Shown: positions 34,140-46,213 of the stretch, piece by piece
Numbering within the stretch: position 1 is the first letter of the stretch
Layout of the letters: each line of letters opens with the position of its first letter
From: Manihot esculenta
Taxonomy: Eukaryota; Streptophyta; Magnoliopsida; Malpighiales; Euphorbiaceae
Assembly: GCF_001659605.2 (NCBI RefSeq)
Contig: NC_035162.2
Span: 28,958,153 to 29,022,152, forward strand
Length of the DNA stretch: 64,000 nucleotides
Reading direction: 5' to 3'
Translations under genes and position numbers: made by a program
The notes under the pieces: generated by a model
The model's database searches: none
What the model saw: only the letters and a program-made list of their open reading frames with translations
Told to the model about the DNA's origin: nothing

Positions 34140-34640
34140 TTCAGCTTCTTCCTAGGAAGAAGCCCTAGCCACCACATGAAGGTTTCTACACACTCGTCGG
34201 CCAAACCAGCCACCAGAGGGACGCGCAACACTTGCGCCCCCGCCGGTGTCCCGTCTGCCGCCACACGTGCGCTATATCAACGGAATCGCGAGGGAGGTGA
34301 CCGAACCAATTCGTACAACACTTCCTCCCCTTCAGCGATAACGAGCTGAACCAGCTCCCACCCACGGCAGCCATGCGATCGCCGCCTTAGCGATGCGTGA
34401 TCTCCACCATCATCCGGCATTTTTGAATGGAGCTGCTTCGGCCTTCACTGATCCCTTCCTCCTCGTGATCAGCATGTCATAGCCGCACCATGCGAGACCT
34501 TATTGTCGGCCATCGCGCTATGAAAGCGCAAGGTGACAGCGCGCCTCGCCGGTGCACGCCAACCTGGTCTTCAGCGCCGAGCACGGCTGATCGTGGAGAT
34601 AGCCGCGGCAGTGTGTTCTTTAAGGACACGATTTGCAGGA
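34140..34640. other. Isolated GC-rich island of unknown origin
   Basis: About 500 bp that is GC-rich in sharply AT-rich surroundings. Includes an exact short palindrome-like AGCTTCTTCCTAGGAAGAAG at 34142. Short open frames on both strands (34186-34374 minus, 34490-34687 plus) have no recognisable motif. It could be a gene fragment, a retroelement leader or a captured sequence. Confidence 0.5.
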
Positions 34641-35419
34641 ACTTTTCTTTTAACTATTTTAATTTTAGATCAAATATAAGTTCATAACAACAAATCTGAA
34701 AAAGTTTTGAAGAACACCAAATTTTATTAGCACACAAAATTTAATCCAATTACCTCAATAATAAATATAAATCATCTATTATATTTTAATAGTTTTAAAA
34801 GGTGCTCTAATATCAGTAGAAAAAATAAAAAAATAAAATTTTTCTTAAACATAAATCACATTTAAATGAGAGAAGCAACAATGGTTGAAGAGAAAATATT
34901 CTTTGTAGCAAAAAATGAGATTGATAGTTTGGTTGAATTTTTACAAACCACAAACTGTTAAAGTATCCGGTCTCTAATTATATCCGTATAGAATAGTAAT
35001 CAAAAAATATATCCACACAAAATAACAATCAGAAAATTTTAAAATAATTCTAAGGGATTGAGAAGAGGAGTGATTTTGAATACTAACTCTTTTTTTTTCT
35101 TATAAATTCTATAGGCACTCAAAAGGATTTCTCACAAGAGTCCCCTCATACTTTCATAAGATGCCTTTTTATACTAAAATCAAATTTCAGTATAATAGAA
35201 TTTATTTATTTATTTAACTAATTAAATAAATAAATTGCAACTATAGTCCAAAATTTTAATAAGTAAGCCATATAAATTTTAGACAGTTTTAATTAAGTCC
35301 CTACTTAATTAATTAGATCAAAATCATAATTTTTTCAAATGACAATTTATATGCAATCAAATCCTACTTGATTTAATTTCTCATTGTATTTTTTCATGCA
35401 ATTCTTTATAAGTGTGACA
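34641..35419. other. AT-rich sequence left of element D, no gene seen
   Basis: Contains CTATAGGCACTCAAAAGG and a (A/T)-only ATTTATTTATTTAAC run around 35205. No coding motif. Confidence 0.5.
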
Positions 35420-35470
35420 TGATATGGATCTAATAGCGTAAATTTCCAACAATAGTATAGAACAATCTTA
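35420..35470 (+). repeat. Extra 51-bp copy of the element D LTR start
   Basis: TGATATGGATCTAATAG... at 35420 is followed by TGATACAGATCCAATAGG... at 35471, a diverged tandem copy of the first LTR bases. The 3' LTR has only one. Confidence 0.7.
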
Positions 35471-36276
35471 TGATACAGATCCAATAGGATAAATTTTCAA
35501 CAACGGTGTGGAGTAACTTTATATCATTCAAATGGATCTAAAAAGAGTTTAAAATCATATTCATATGATCCAAATACACTTGGGGCATATTTTAATTCAT
35601 ATGGGACAGATTTGATGTAATACTTGCAATCATAAACTTAGATAGCCTAATTAAGCTTATGGGCCAAAATTACACAAAGAGAAACCTAAAGTGAAGATCA
35701 ACAAAAGCTTTTGTAAATATTAAGCTTTATCATGATGGGCTTGCCATATTTTATTATTTAAATACTTGCTTTATTTTGGCTTTATTTGGGCTTATATTCT
35801 AGCAATATTTTATTTTTTATATTTTAGAGTGTTGGGCCATATTTTGGACTTATGTTTTAATACTTATGAGTTTGATGTGTTATTTTAGTTTGTGATTGGA
35901 CTTGGGCTTTGTGTGTAGTTCGGGCAAGTTTGAGAATAATGCCTTAGAGTTTTAATTTTTTCCTTACTATATAAGGATAGGGAACACTTGTAAGAGGGAA
36001 CTTTTAAATCAATATTTTCATAATTGTTCTTCATGTCTTTGGCATGTAATTACTTTGAGTGAGAGTGAGGATTTTCTTTCAACAATTGCATCAAGAATCT
36101 TGGCTAATTTATTAACTATTTGTTGTGGCGTTTTTCGGATTCTCATATAAATCATTTAATCATTGGTATTTCAGCTTCTCTAAGTGTGGGGTGCCATAGG
36201 AGGTGGGTTTATCAAATCTTTAGATTTCATATCTACTTGTACATGTAGATTTGAGACTTGTGCAATAGGTTTCACG
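35471..36276 (+). repeat. Element D 5' LTR (806 bp)
   Basis: Contains TATATAAG at 35968-35975 followed by GGAACACTTGTAA, a plausible core promoter. The 3' end is TTTCACG, whereas the 3' LTR has TTCCACA, so the terminal CA is mutated here. Confidence 0.85.
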
Positions 36277-36281
36277 TTAAT

Positions 36282-36294
36282 TGGTATCAGAGCC
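36282..36294 (+). other. Primer binding site, element D
   Basis: TGGTATCAGAGCC, a perfect match to the initiator-Met tRNA type site used by the chromoviruses in this window. Confidence 0.85.
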
Positions 36295-37283
36295 AAAGTG
36301 AGGTAAATTCTGATTTATCTTAAGTTTTAGAGTTTTTTGAGTTTTTTCTTTTCGTTCTTGTTGAATTCGGAAAAGGTTCCTTGTGTCCATGAATATACCT
36401 TTTTATTATTTGAATGGTTACCTAATATCATTTTTTGAATACAAATTTAAAATTTTAAAAAAAAAAAGGGAAATTCCAAGGATACTCTTATTTGGCCAAA
36501 AATTCTCTTTGGCTTATTTATCTTGATGTTGGCCGAATTTGTGAGATATTTCTCTTGGCTGAAATTTCAGATCTTGATTTGCTGCCTTAAATTTATTTTT
36601 TTTTTCCTTTATTGTTGGCCAAAATTATGGGAATTAATTTTGAAATTTGAATTGCTTTAGATTCAGATTGGAAAATAAAAGAAATTCTGCATATTTTCCT
36701 AAAGTGCTCATTTAACGCAATTGCACCTAATTTGATTTGATATCAGAGCCTTCTTTTAAGATAAAAAAATTCGTCCATAATGCTGAAGTTGAGTGAAATT
36801 TTTTTTTTTCTGATTCTATTTGTGGAGTTTTGATACTTGCATTTTTAGGGTAGATTTAAATATATCTATATTTAATTTGTTTTGAAGTAAATTAAATTCA
36901 AACTTTTTGTCCAGATTCGTTTTCATTTGAATTCTAAGTTTCTGCTTTTGGTTTAAATTTGCTTTTGCTTCCTTGATATTGTTAAAGTATTGTCTGCTTA
37001 TGTTTATACTCTAGGTGACAATTTTTAAGTAGTACAAAACCTTATTCGTGTATTACTTTTCAAATTGTCAGTGTCTTCTTTTTAGTTTTATGTGTTTCCT
37101 TCTTTATTTAGGTTTTCTTCTTTGTTTCTTTAAACGTACCTTTATCGTTGGTTGGTTGACTTTAGTTTCTGAAGTGCAATTAAAGAATCAGCAAAAGAGT
37201 GGTAAGGATGCAAACACTTGAGTGCTTTTATTTTTAACACCATATTTATTAGTTCTCTTTGTTCTTTATTGATTTAAGGCAGG

Positions 37284-38041
37284 ATGAATAAAGACAAGAA
37301 TATGGTGAATAGTAATGATAAAAGTGAACTAGACATGGCTAGTGATTATAAGCTCTTCAAAAATTCAGTTGGTGGTGAGTTTAAAAGGCTCTATAGGACT
37401 CTTGAGAGATTGACCGAAGCTATGGAGAGTTTGAAAGTCTCACAGGCTTCCACTTCTACAAGAATGCCTCAAAGAACTCTTAATTTCAATAGGCCTCAAG
37501 TCCAAGATGAAGAGTTGATGTACCAGAGATTTATCCCTTCATACTATTATAGGGATTTGAATAACAAGTTGGCAAGACTAGTGTAAGGAGGGAGATGGAC
37601 AAAGAAAAGGAGAAAGAAGAGGCTAAAGTTCCAATCTCAACTTCCGTAGAGATTGAAATTGAAGAGGAAGTTGTAATACATGAAGCTAATATAATTGTTG
37701 CTGAAAATTTCATCAATGAGCTTATAGAAGGGGTTGTGAATAATGGTGGACATGGGGAGGACATGATTGATGAGGTGGAGAAGGTGAATGAAGCTGTTTT
37801 GGAAGTTGTAGAAGAGAATGGGGTCACATCCACAGGATCTTTCTATGACTAACATTATTATGCCTAGTTTATTTGTTCTTGATGTGCATGTTGTTGATGA
37901 AAACATCCATGACAAAAGTTTCATGTTATTTTCACCTATTCAAGAGGAGGTCTTTGAAGATGCATTGGTTCCTAAAACATTCATTCCTGACATGAACATG
38001 AGCAAGATTCGAGAACGAATCTTTTCTAAAGAAAGAGGGAA
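37284..38041 (+). pseudogene. Element D interior frames, gag-like remnant of unknown detail
   Basis: Three consecutive frames: 37284-37586 (MNKDKNMVNSND...; helical, with EFKRLYRTLERLTEAMESL, a likely coiled coil as found at the start of some Gypsy gags), 37595-37852 (very acidic, Glu/Val-rich), and 37818 onward (IQEEVFEDALVP...IRERIFSKERGNDMDP) running into the 3' LTR. The last segment loosely resembles the tail of Gypsy polyproteins. The frames do not join without indels. I read this as the two ends of a lost polyprotein with pol deleted; function is not assignable. Confidence 0.5.
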
Positions 38042-38848
38042 TGATATGGATCCAATAGGGCAAATTTCTAACAATGGTGTGGAGCAATCTTATATCATTC
38101 AAATGGGTCTAAAAGGAGTTCAAAATTATATTCATATGATCCAAATACACTTGGGGCATGCTTCAATTCATATGGGATATATTTGGTATAACACTTGCAA
38201 TCATAGGCTTAGGGAGCCTAATCAAGCCTATGGACCAAAGATATACAAAGGGAAGCCTAAAGTGAATATCAAGAAAGGCTTTTGTGAAAATTCAGATTTG
38301 TCATAATGGGCTTGCTATGTTTTATTATTTAAGCACTTGCTTTATTTTGGCTTTATTTGGACTTGTATTCTAGCCATATTTTATCTTTTATATTTTAGAG
38401 TGTTAGGCCATGTTTTGGGCTTATGTTTTAATACTTATGAGTTTGATGTATTATTTTAGTGTGTATTTGGACTTAGACCTTGTGTGTAGTTTGGCCAAAC
38501 TTAAAAAGAGTGTCTTAGGGTTTTAATTTTTTTCCTTACTATATAAGGATAAGGAACACTTGTAAAGGGGAACTTTTGAATCAAAATTTTCAAAATTCTT
38601 CTTCATGCCCTTGGCGTGTAATTGCTTTGAGTGGAGTGAGGATTTGCTTTCATCAATTGCATCAAGAATCTTGACTAACTTATCAACTATTTGTTATGGC
38701 GTTTGTCAGATTCTCATTTAAATCCTTCGATTATTGATGTTTCAGCTTCTCTAAGTGTGGGGTGCCATAGGAGGTAGGTTTATTAAATCTTTGGATTCCA
38801 TATCTACTTGTGCGTGTGGATTTGAGACTTGTGCCATAAGGTTCCACA
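38042..38848 (+). repeat. Element D 3' LTR (807 bp)
   Basis: Diverged direct copy of 35471-36276, with TATATAAG at 38540-38547. Confidence 0.85.
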
Positions 38849-40951
38849 TCATGACCCATTAGGTTTTAAATATGTTGGCCATAGATATAATTAACTAATT
38901 AATTAATTTAAAGGTCAAGAATATTGTCTAGCAACATGTTAAGACTACTCAAATATTCAGAATATCAGAAATGGTTTGACTTAACCTTTCAGTACATGAT
39001 TTATCAGTATAATTGATATCCCTTCATCATAAATGTCTCGATTTAATATTTGATATATGAAACATGTATGCAATGTTAAATCATATTAGTTCTCATTTAT
39101 TAGTCATTGACCTATTGAATGAAATTTCAAATCTCATTTGCTAATTTCATTCAAGGATTTCATGATCAATGTGTTAGTGTAAGCCATAGTCCCATGTACA
39201 TTGTAAAGACATTTTATCTACGATAAATAAAGATGAGGCATTTATTTTATCGCTTTGTTTATTATTCTGCATATTAAATTGATAAAACATCCTTGAATAT
39301 TGGGTTTGTTCAAGTTATCAAGTGTGAGGCACTTGGTAGTAAAACCTTGGAACTTTAAGGAACAACATTCTAAACTTCCGTAGTCAATCATTGTCATGGG
39401 AGTGACATTGAACTAAGGCTAGTATGGCCTCTGTGAGATGATCATGTTTTATGGTTTATAGGATATTGGATATCAATCAGAGAACATAAATACAAGTTAA
39501 GAATGTTGTATTTGGAAATGATCCACTTACGAGAACACTTCATGGTTGAAAGTTATAAGTGTCTCTCTAGTGATACTTGTACTAGAAGTCCTTAGACCGA
39601 AAATCTCTATGAATGCCTAGATGAGTCCTCGTATGCTTTGACTTACACCTAACGCGCCCATAAATGAGTTCGCAAGTACGAGTATGATTAGGTATGCCAT
39701 GATTGATGCTAAGCAATATGAGAGAAATGGAGGGATTGCTTCTCTTGAAGAAAGAAAAAATATCATCAACCACTTGACTACTGAAACTAAGAAGAGTGTG
39801 GCTACACCCAAGTTGTATGATAAGAGTTATCATTAATTTGATTGATTCAGCATCACTAATAGGTCAAGAAAAATGATTTAGCAATGAGTAAGGATGACTT
39901 GTTCCATGCCTTATGCAAATCATGATATCTTATGGCAAATGATTGTATTAGTTCACTAGTAGGGTGATTTTCTGAGAAAATTCATGACTATTCAATTTGA
40001 GTAATTATAATGTCTTGTTAGAGATTAATTATAATTTATGGACCTTAAAAATCCATCGCCAATATTGAATAGTCCTACAAGATTGCACGTGATGAAATTT
40101 GGACAAAGGGTACTTTGGTCTTTTCCTTATTGGGCCATTAATAAGTGTTTTATTTAAAATATTATCCTAGAGCTCATGTGAATTTTGGTACATATTCCTA
40201 GGTCCACTTAATGTGACTTGAGATCTGATATAATTAGTTAATTAAAAAGTTTAATTAATTAGTTAAAAGAGAGAGAGAGTCCTAATAGGATTAGGGCTTG
40301 TTTTAAGAAAGTTTATATTGAATTAAATGCCAATATCTAATTGGATTTGAATTCAAATTAAATTAAAATTTCTCTCTGAGTTTTCTACTTCCTTGGCTAA
40401 ATTAGAGTTAAAATAGGATAAAATAAAATCCTAATAGGACTCCCAAGATGCGGCCACATATAAGTGAGAAAAAGGAGAAAGGAGAGAGAAACTTGATGGC
40501 TTCCACCTCCTCTCTTTGGTCGAACCTCTTAGAGAAAAAGAAGAGATTTTTCTCCTACTTACTCTGAAATTTTTTGGCATTAAAAACATTAGAAGATTGA
40601 TAGAGTTCAGATCTCCAATCCTCCACCTAAGCTGAATTCACAAAACCGAAAGGAATAGACAAACATTTAAGGTGCTAGTACACTTCTTTTGGCTGAGAAT
40701 TTCAGTGTGTGAAATCATAGAGGGGAGTCGCTATTGGGCAATATCTTGGTCATGTTTTGCTGTTGGAGAGGAGATTAAAAAAGTGATTTTGATTCATTTT
40801 ATTTTGTTCTAATTTTGCAAACAATTCAGCAAATGTAGCTTTTGCACCTTAACGCCTTTATTGCATGCATCGATCTCTTGGTTGTTCTTATGGCTTAAAA
40901 ATATTTTGTTTTTCACCGTACCAATATGATATTAAGCTCATAAGATTTTCA
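38849..40951 (+). repeat. Probable Copia-2 5' LTR region, left boundary unknown
   Basis: Non-coding sequence ending TTTTCA just before a primer-site-like TGGTATCAGAGGC (40956-40968), and upstream of the Copia-2 gag. CACATATAAG near 40456-40464 is a candidate TATA box in the right place for a U3/R boundary. The left LTR boundary cannot be set because the 3' LTR is not in the window. Confidence 0.5.
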
Positions 40952-40955
40952 AAAG

Positions 40956-40968
40956 TGGTATCAGAGGC
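40956..40968 (+). other. Primer binding site, Copia-2
   Basis: TGGTATCAGAGGC four bases after a TTTTCA LTR-like end; initiator-Met tRNA type with a mismatch. Confidence 0.6.
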
Positions 40969-42613
40969 TGGTTCATGCTTAATAATGGTATTAAAATGGT
41001 TTTGCATGCTTAAACATTCACCTAAACGTGTAGACAATAAAACTGAAATTTTATGCATTGTATGTTTTTACTTGTATGAGTTAGTTAAACACTCTAAATG
41101 ATTAATTAAAGGTGTTTTATAACTTATTTGGGTATTTATTTGATCAAAAAGAAATTTTTTCAGAATTATCATAATTTCAGAACTGCTCTAAAGATGAAGA
41201 ACATAATTGGCTAAGAGAAAATTTTCATAATCGGCTAGGTTTTTCTTTTCTAACATGATTAATAAAATTTAAATCCACTCAAGGTATTCAAATATCATTT
41301 AAATCAAATCTGAAATGAGTGTTTTAATTAAGTGATAAACATGATTTTAGTGATTAATAGTTAATCTTAACATATTTAATGAAACATCTTTATAACCTAC
41401 ACTTTTGGATGTTGTATATGCATGCCGATTTTTTTTCCATGATTGATTTTATCAATTTTGTTCTTTTAAAGCCGAATGTTATTTCATACAATTACATGTT
41501 TAAATTGTTATTTCATGTTTTTGATATATGCAAATTATATGTTTATGCTTTAAATGTTAAACCACTAAACATGTAAATTGAACTAAATAAAAAATTGAGT
41601 TTTTTTATTAATGGCACTAATTAAAGTTGCTTTGTGTTTCTAGACTTTAAGAATGACCTATAAGATGAGTTGGTTAATGGTTGAACTAAGGGGCTTAGGC
41701 CTAAATCCTTTATTGGGATAATTCTAAAAGTCTAAACACACAATTTCCTTAATGGGCTTAAACTAAAAATAAAATCGAAAATGTCATGATTATTATTACT
41801 ATGTGTGATGTGGCTTTATTTTAGTTTGTAAATTAAATACGGCCTGTATGCTATTTATTTATTTTGTAATGTACGTTAAATTTTATAGTATAGAATTTAA
41901 AGACGGAGCTCAAGTTAGGGAGCTAACTTGTCTTGGCCCAATAGTTGTGAGCTAATTCATTTTAGCTAACTGATTGGTAAGCTAATTCATTTTGGCCCAA
42001 CTCGAAAAAGAAGACTATTTGTAATAGGTCTTAATTCTCAATTATAGGTCCATTGGCCCATGAGTGACACGTTTACTTTTACACTTTATACTTATGCATG
42101 TGTAAATGTATAGATATATATTTTACCATGTAAGTCGTTTTTCAAGCAATCCCTAAAAATTAAGTCAATATGAATTGCCTTCTTAAATCGAAACTTGTCA
42201 AGGCATCAATCATCGAAGCATGGGCTAGCCAAAGCTAGGTGCGTTAGATTACTTTGTGAGGCAAGTATTAAGGTAATTGTTATGCTTAACGCTCGATTGT
42301 AAGTTTAGACTTAACATGGGTAGTTAGATTTGCTCTTGGCCCTAGGCAATCTAAAATAGGTATGTGCCTGACATACGATGTCAACCCATTAAAACCAAGA
42401 ATTATATAGGATATGATTGAAAAGAGTTTCTACCTAAATAGCCTAGTCTTAGGTGTACAAACTCAGTTTGACTAAGACAAAGTGAAATACGGATCTTGGC
42501 CCACAATCTAATCACTAATAAATGAATTATTTATGGGATATTAATTCAAATTGTGAGATTATAATTAAAGACCTTATCTAAATCTTGTGTTAATTAAATT
42601 TGTAGATTGAATA
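40969..42613 (+). other. Copia-2 long leader, no gene seen
   Basis: 1.6 kb of AT-rich sequence between primer site and gag ATG, with short frames lacking motifs. Confidence 0.5.
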
Positions 42614-42790
42614 ATGACTACCAACAAGAATCAAACATTTTCACTACGATTTATCCTTCAGAAGGACAAACTGAATGGAACCAATTTCATTGATTGGTCT
42701 CACAATTTGAGAATTGTTCTCAAACAAGAGAAGAAGTTAGATATATTAGATCATCCATTGCCCGTTGAACTTGCAAGAAATGCCATAGCT
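42614..42790 (+). pseudogene. Copia-2 gag, N-terminal part, interrupted
   Basis: ATG 42614 opens a Copia gag N-terminus; KLNGTNFIDWSHNLRIVLK is the characteristic early block. The frame breaks at 42790 (...RNAIA), where the solo LTR E is inserted, and resumes at 56383 with QRDAFKKKKSDYNDV. Without the insertion the frame would be continuous. Confidence 0.88.
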
Positions 42791-43838
42791 TGTAACAGCC
42801 CGAAAACCGAGACCCGTCTGTAACGGCCCGAACCGCTACCGGCGCTAGGATCCAGATCGGCTTAAGGCCGCCGGGACCCGTAGAAAGCCTAACATACATC
42901 CTGTCACCTGGTCAAATCCCATACATGATCAAAACATAAACTTAAAAACTTAAACATCTGATGCAAATACCGAGCTTGACCTGTATGCGACATAACTGGA
43001 AACATATAATAACCCCATGCTAGAGTCCTCAACAAAAACCCTAGCTGGGTCAACATAACATACATCAAGCTGGACTCACATCCAAGGAACTAAAACCTAA
43101 CCTGTGCATGCATCAAAACATAAACATAAAACCTCCACTAGAGTCCTCATCAAATACTCTAGCGTGGTAAACAACACATGCCACAAGTTTGGTTCAAACT
43201 CAACTCAACACTAAAACATACCATACATCATGTATTAAAAAGGGACTAACCAAGCCTTAGGGCCAAGCACAATACTAATCCATAAACATAACTCTACTTT
43301 AAATTATATTTCATTACATTATCTTACAATACATTACATCAATTACATTACATGTCCACACTAACATACTAAGCTATTACATAAACATAACATAAGCCCT
43401 TGCCGACTTCCCAATCGACCTCATACCTGCAAACCTGGAGTTAAGGGAGAGGGGTGAGCTAAAAAGCCCAGTGAGTAGAAACAAGAAAAATAATTCATTA
43501 ATTACATGCTTTTATGAAATGCGCCACAGCACAAACAATTCACATCACGGATTGGACATGACCACCAAAACTCCCTCTATCTGTAACATAACATGGTGCC
43601 CGGCCCTTCGGGCTCCTCAGGACTTCATTATGCCCGGCCCTTAAGGGGCTCCTCAAGACTTCATTAACATAACATAGCTAGGGCTATTGAGGTCACTTTG
43701 GTCCATCCACATCAACAGTAAATAATGCAATGCGTCATATTCGTGGAACTAGTGTAATCAACCTATTACATATAATCATGATGCATGAACATGCTTTAGG
43801 CATTTGATTTCTTAAAATAAAAGATTAGGTTTAGTTCT
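42791..43838 (-). repeat. Solo LTR E, 3' part (element-C family, minus strand)
   Basis: On the minus strand this is the 3' portion of a C-family LTR ending CGGGCTGTTACA. The rest is at 55049-56382; element F separates them. Flanks are (T)AGCT at 42786-42790 and (C)AGCT at 56383-56387, a 5-bp duplication with one substitution. There is no internal region, so it is a solo LTR left by LTR-LTR recombination. It contains hairpin units with GCCCGAAGGGCCGGGCA at 43597-43665. Confidence 0.88.
43834..43838 (+). repeat. Target-site duplication of element F, left copy
   Basis: GTTCT; identical to 55044-55048. Both lie inside solo LTR E. Confidence 0.93.
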
Positions 43839-46088
43839 TGTAACGACCCCAAAATGGACCGTCACCGGCGCTAGGATTCAGGTCGGCTTAAGGCCGCCAG
43901 AACCCGTAGCAAGCCTGCTATACCCTCTGTGTATCTGTAAATCTCATACATGATCAAACATAAACTGTGAAAATAACAATTCTTTTCTCTGTACCAGGGC
44001 TTAACCTGTGCATGCACTATCTCAGTACCCAGTACTCTGTACCCCTGACTAGAGCTTGCTCTAGATGGGTTGTCTCATACCTGTTAAGCCTGGTTTTTCA
44101 CATACTTTGTAAACACATATACAGATCATGTACACAACAAAAGATTTACAACACCACTAAGTCAAGCATATATCTAACTGAATATACAACAAGCATATCT
44201 CTTTAATATTACATGTCCACTCTAAGCTATTACAAGTCTCTTCTCTTTTTCTGACCTCTTCTGAACATCCCCTGTACACTGTACACTGAACCTGCAAGAC
44301 TGGGGTTAAGGGAGTGGGATGAGCTCTATAGCCCAGTGAGTAGAATACGAAAACATTTCAATAAAATATGATCTGATGGAATGCATCATAACACAGACAG
44401 TCCACATCAAGAGTAAACCTGTCACCACATAGTCCCAGTAAACCGTGCCAGGCCGTAGACTGGGGTCCTGGACTTCCTGTACCATATATGTATATGTGTG
44501 TATATAACACCTGTACTTACCCTTTGCCAGTATAGACCATGTGCCTATACCCGCCAGGCCGTAGCATGGGGTCCTGGTCTTCCTTTATCTGCCAGGCCGT
44601 AGAATGGGGTCCTGGTCTTCCTGTCTGGACCTACTGGATCATTCAGCATTTACCCACACCAACAATGAAGCTATGCAATGCAACATCTTTATGCATTCTA
44701 ATGCAATATAAATATGATGCATGAAATATGCTAAAAGCAGTTATTGTCTGAATTAAATCAAGGAATCAGTTTAGTTCCCCTCACCTCTGGCTCTGGACTG
44801 ACTCTGCAGGTTCTGTACACTCTGGAGCAGTACTCACTGCTGCTCTCTCTGGTTCCTCTGGTCTGTATAAGCACATAAAGACTCAATATGAGGGACCAAA
44901 CTATCATAAGCATAACTCTATAACCTCCCCAGGAATCCCCTTAAACTCACTCTAAAACTCAAGCAAAGCATACAAAAGAAGAGCTGGACAGGACACTTTC
45001 GGCGGCAGGTTCGGCGGCCGAATGTCCTCTCCAGAGACGAAACTCAAGCACCTTCGGTGGCCGAAACTCAATCTTCGGTGGCCGAACCCTTTCGGGGGCA
45101 AGCTTCGGGGGGCCAAAACACACTCCAGAGACGAAAGTCTCAAACCTTCGGCGGCACCTTCGGCGGCCGAAGCCCCCAAACAGAGCCGAACATGCAAAAA
45201 CACTCGGGATCAGGCTGTGGCAGCCAAGCCACCATGCAAGAGGTTCGGCGGCCGAATGAACCTTCGGCTGCCGAACCTGAGTTCATCCAGAACTCAGCTT
45301 CAACGGCAAACCATCTCCTCCTTCCCTTCAACTTCTCCTAACATGCATACTTCAACTCCTCAACACACATATACTCAAGTATATGTTCACAGGGGTCCAA
45401 AACTATCTAATAACCCCAAACAACAACTCAAACATAACACATAAACATATATACATGCATAAATCATCAAAACTATCATTTATCACCTAAGCATGCATCT
45501 CCCTTCATAAATCCTATAAAACCTTCAGAAAACATAAAAACAAGTTCAAGATCTTCACTTACCTCCTGTAAACAAAAAGATGAACGATCTGAACAAAGGA
45601 AAATGAACCAACTTCTTTTCCAACTCTCAAAGCCTCAAAAACTTGGTTTTAGCCCAAAACCTTCAAACACTTAGCAATCCAACAGAAAATCTGTAGAAGC
45701 GGCTGAAAACACTTGCAGATGAGTCATAGAAGACGTGGCCAATCCATGGCAAGAATCTGAGGCCAACTTCTGTCAAAATGCATGACTCAGCTGGCTGGCC
45801 ACCTCAGTTTCGGCTGCCCAATCGCATGCAAAACCATGCAACATTCGGGGGCCGAACTTGCACTTCGGAAGCCGAACCTTGAGCACTTTCGGCGGCCGAA
45901 CTTACCTTCGGCGGCCGAACTTGGCTCTTCTGCCTTGGTTCATTTCAAAACTCAAAACTACAAAACTTAAACCTTTAAAGCACATCATAACACTGAGAAA
46001 ATATAAATCCTACCTTTTCAGACTTCCGACACCCCGGATTCCACCAGACTACAGGAACTCCGGTGCCGGATTCTAGCCGGGTATTACA
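43839..46088 (-). repeat. Element F 3' LTR (2,250 bp)
   Basis: In element sense begins TGTAATACCC at 46088 and ends at 43839. Palindrome clusters 45840-45925 and 44996-45280; hairpin units 44447-44620; donor-like GGAG|GTAAGT near 45562; acceptor-like CTTGCAG near 44301. The position occupied by TATAAAAG in the other families (around 45800) has no TATA here. Confidence 0.92.
44447..44620 (-). repeat. Tandem hairpin units, element F 3' LTR
   Basis: Units of CCAGG - about 13 nt - CCTGG, present three times with an AT-rich insert between the first and second. Repeated at 53402-53576. Confidence 0.75.
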
Positions 46089-46102
46089 TTCTCCCCTCCT
46101 TA
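46089..46102 (-). other. Polypurine tract, element F
   Basis: TAAGGAGGGGAGAA in element sense, directly before the 3' LTR. Confidence 0.88.
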
Positions 46103-46213
46103 AGAACATTCGTCCTCGGATGTTCATAAAACAAACAAAAATATAACAAAAGGAGGGAAACTAACCTTAAAACAGATATGGATACTGCTGGAGCATAGAC
46201 TCCCGCGTCTCCC

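Larger units (their letters stand above)
35471..38848 (+). mobile_element. Element D: short non-autonomous LTR retrotransposon
   Basis: Two direct repeats (35471-36276, 806 bp; 38042-38848, 807 bp) flank 1,765 bp. The left repeat is followed by TGGTATCAGAGCC and the right one preceded by a purine-rich AAGAAAGAGGGA, as expected for PBS and PPT. The repeats differ at roughly one base in ten by eye, so the element is old. The interior has only short frames and no polymerase. No convincing target-site duplication was found. Confidence 0.85.

Noticed and set aside
34490..34687. A small host gene in the GC-rich island.
   Set aside because: The frame is short, has no recognisable motif, and equal frames exist on the other strand.
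37284..37586. A host coiled-coil protein gene.
   Set aside because: It sits between matched LTRs with primer site and purine tract, so it belongs to element D.
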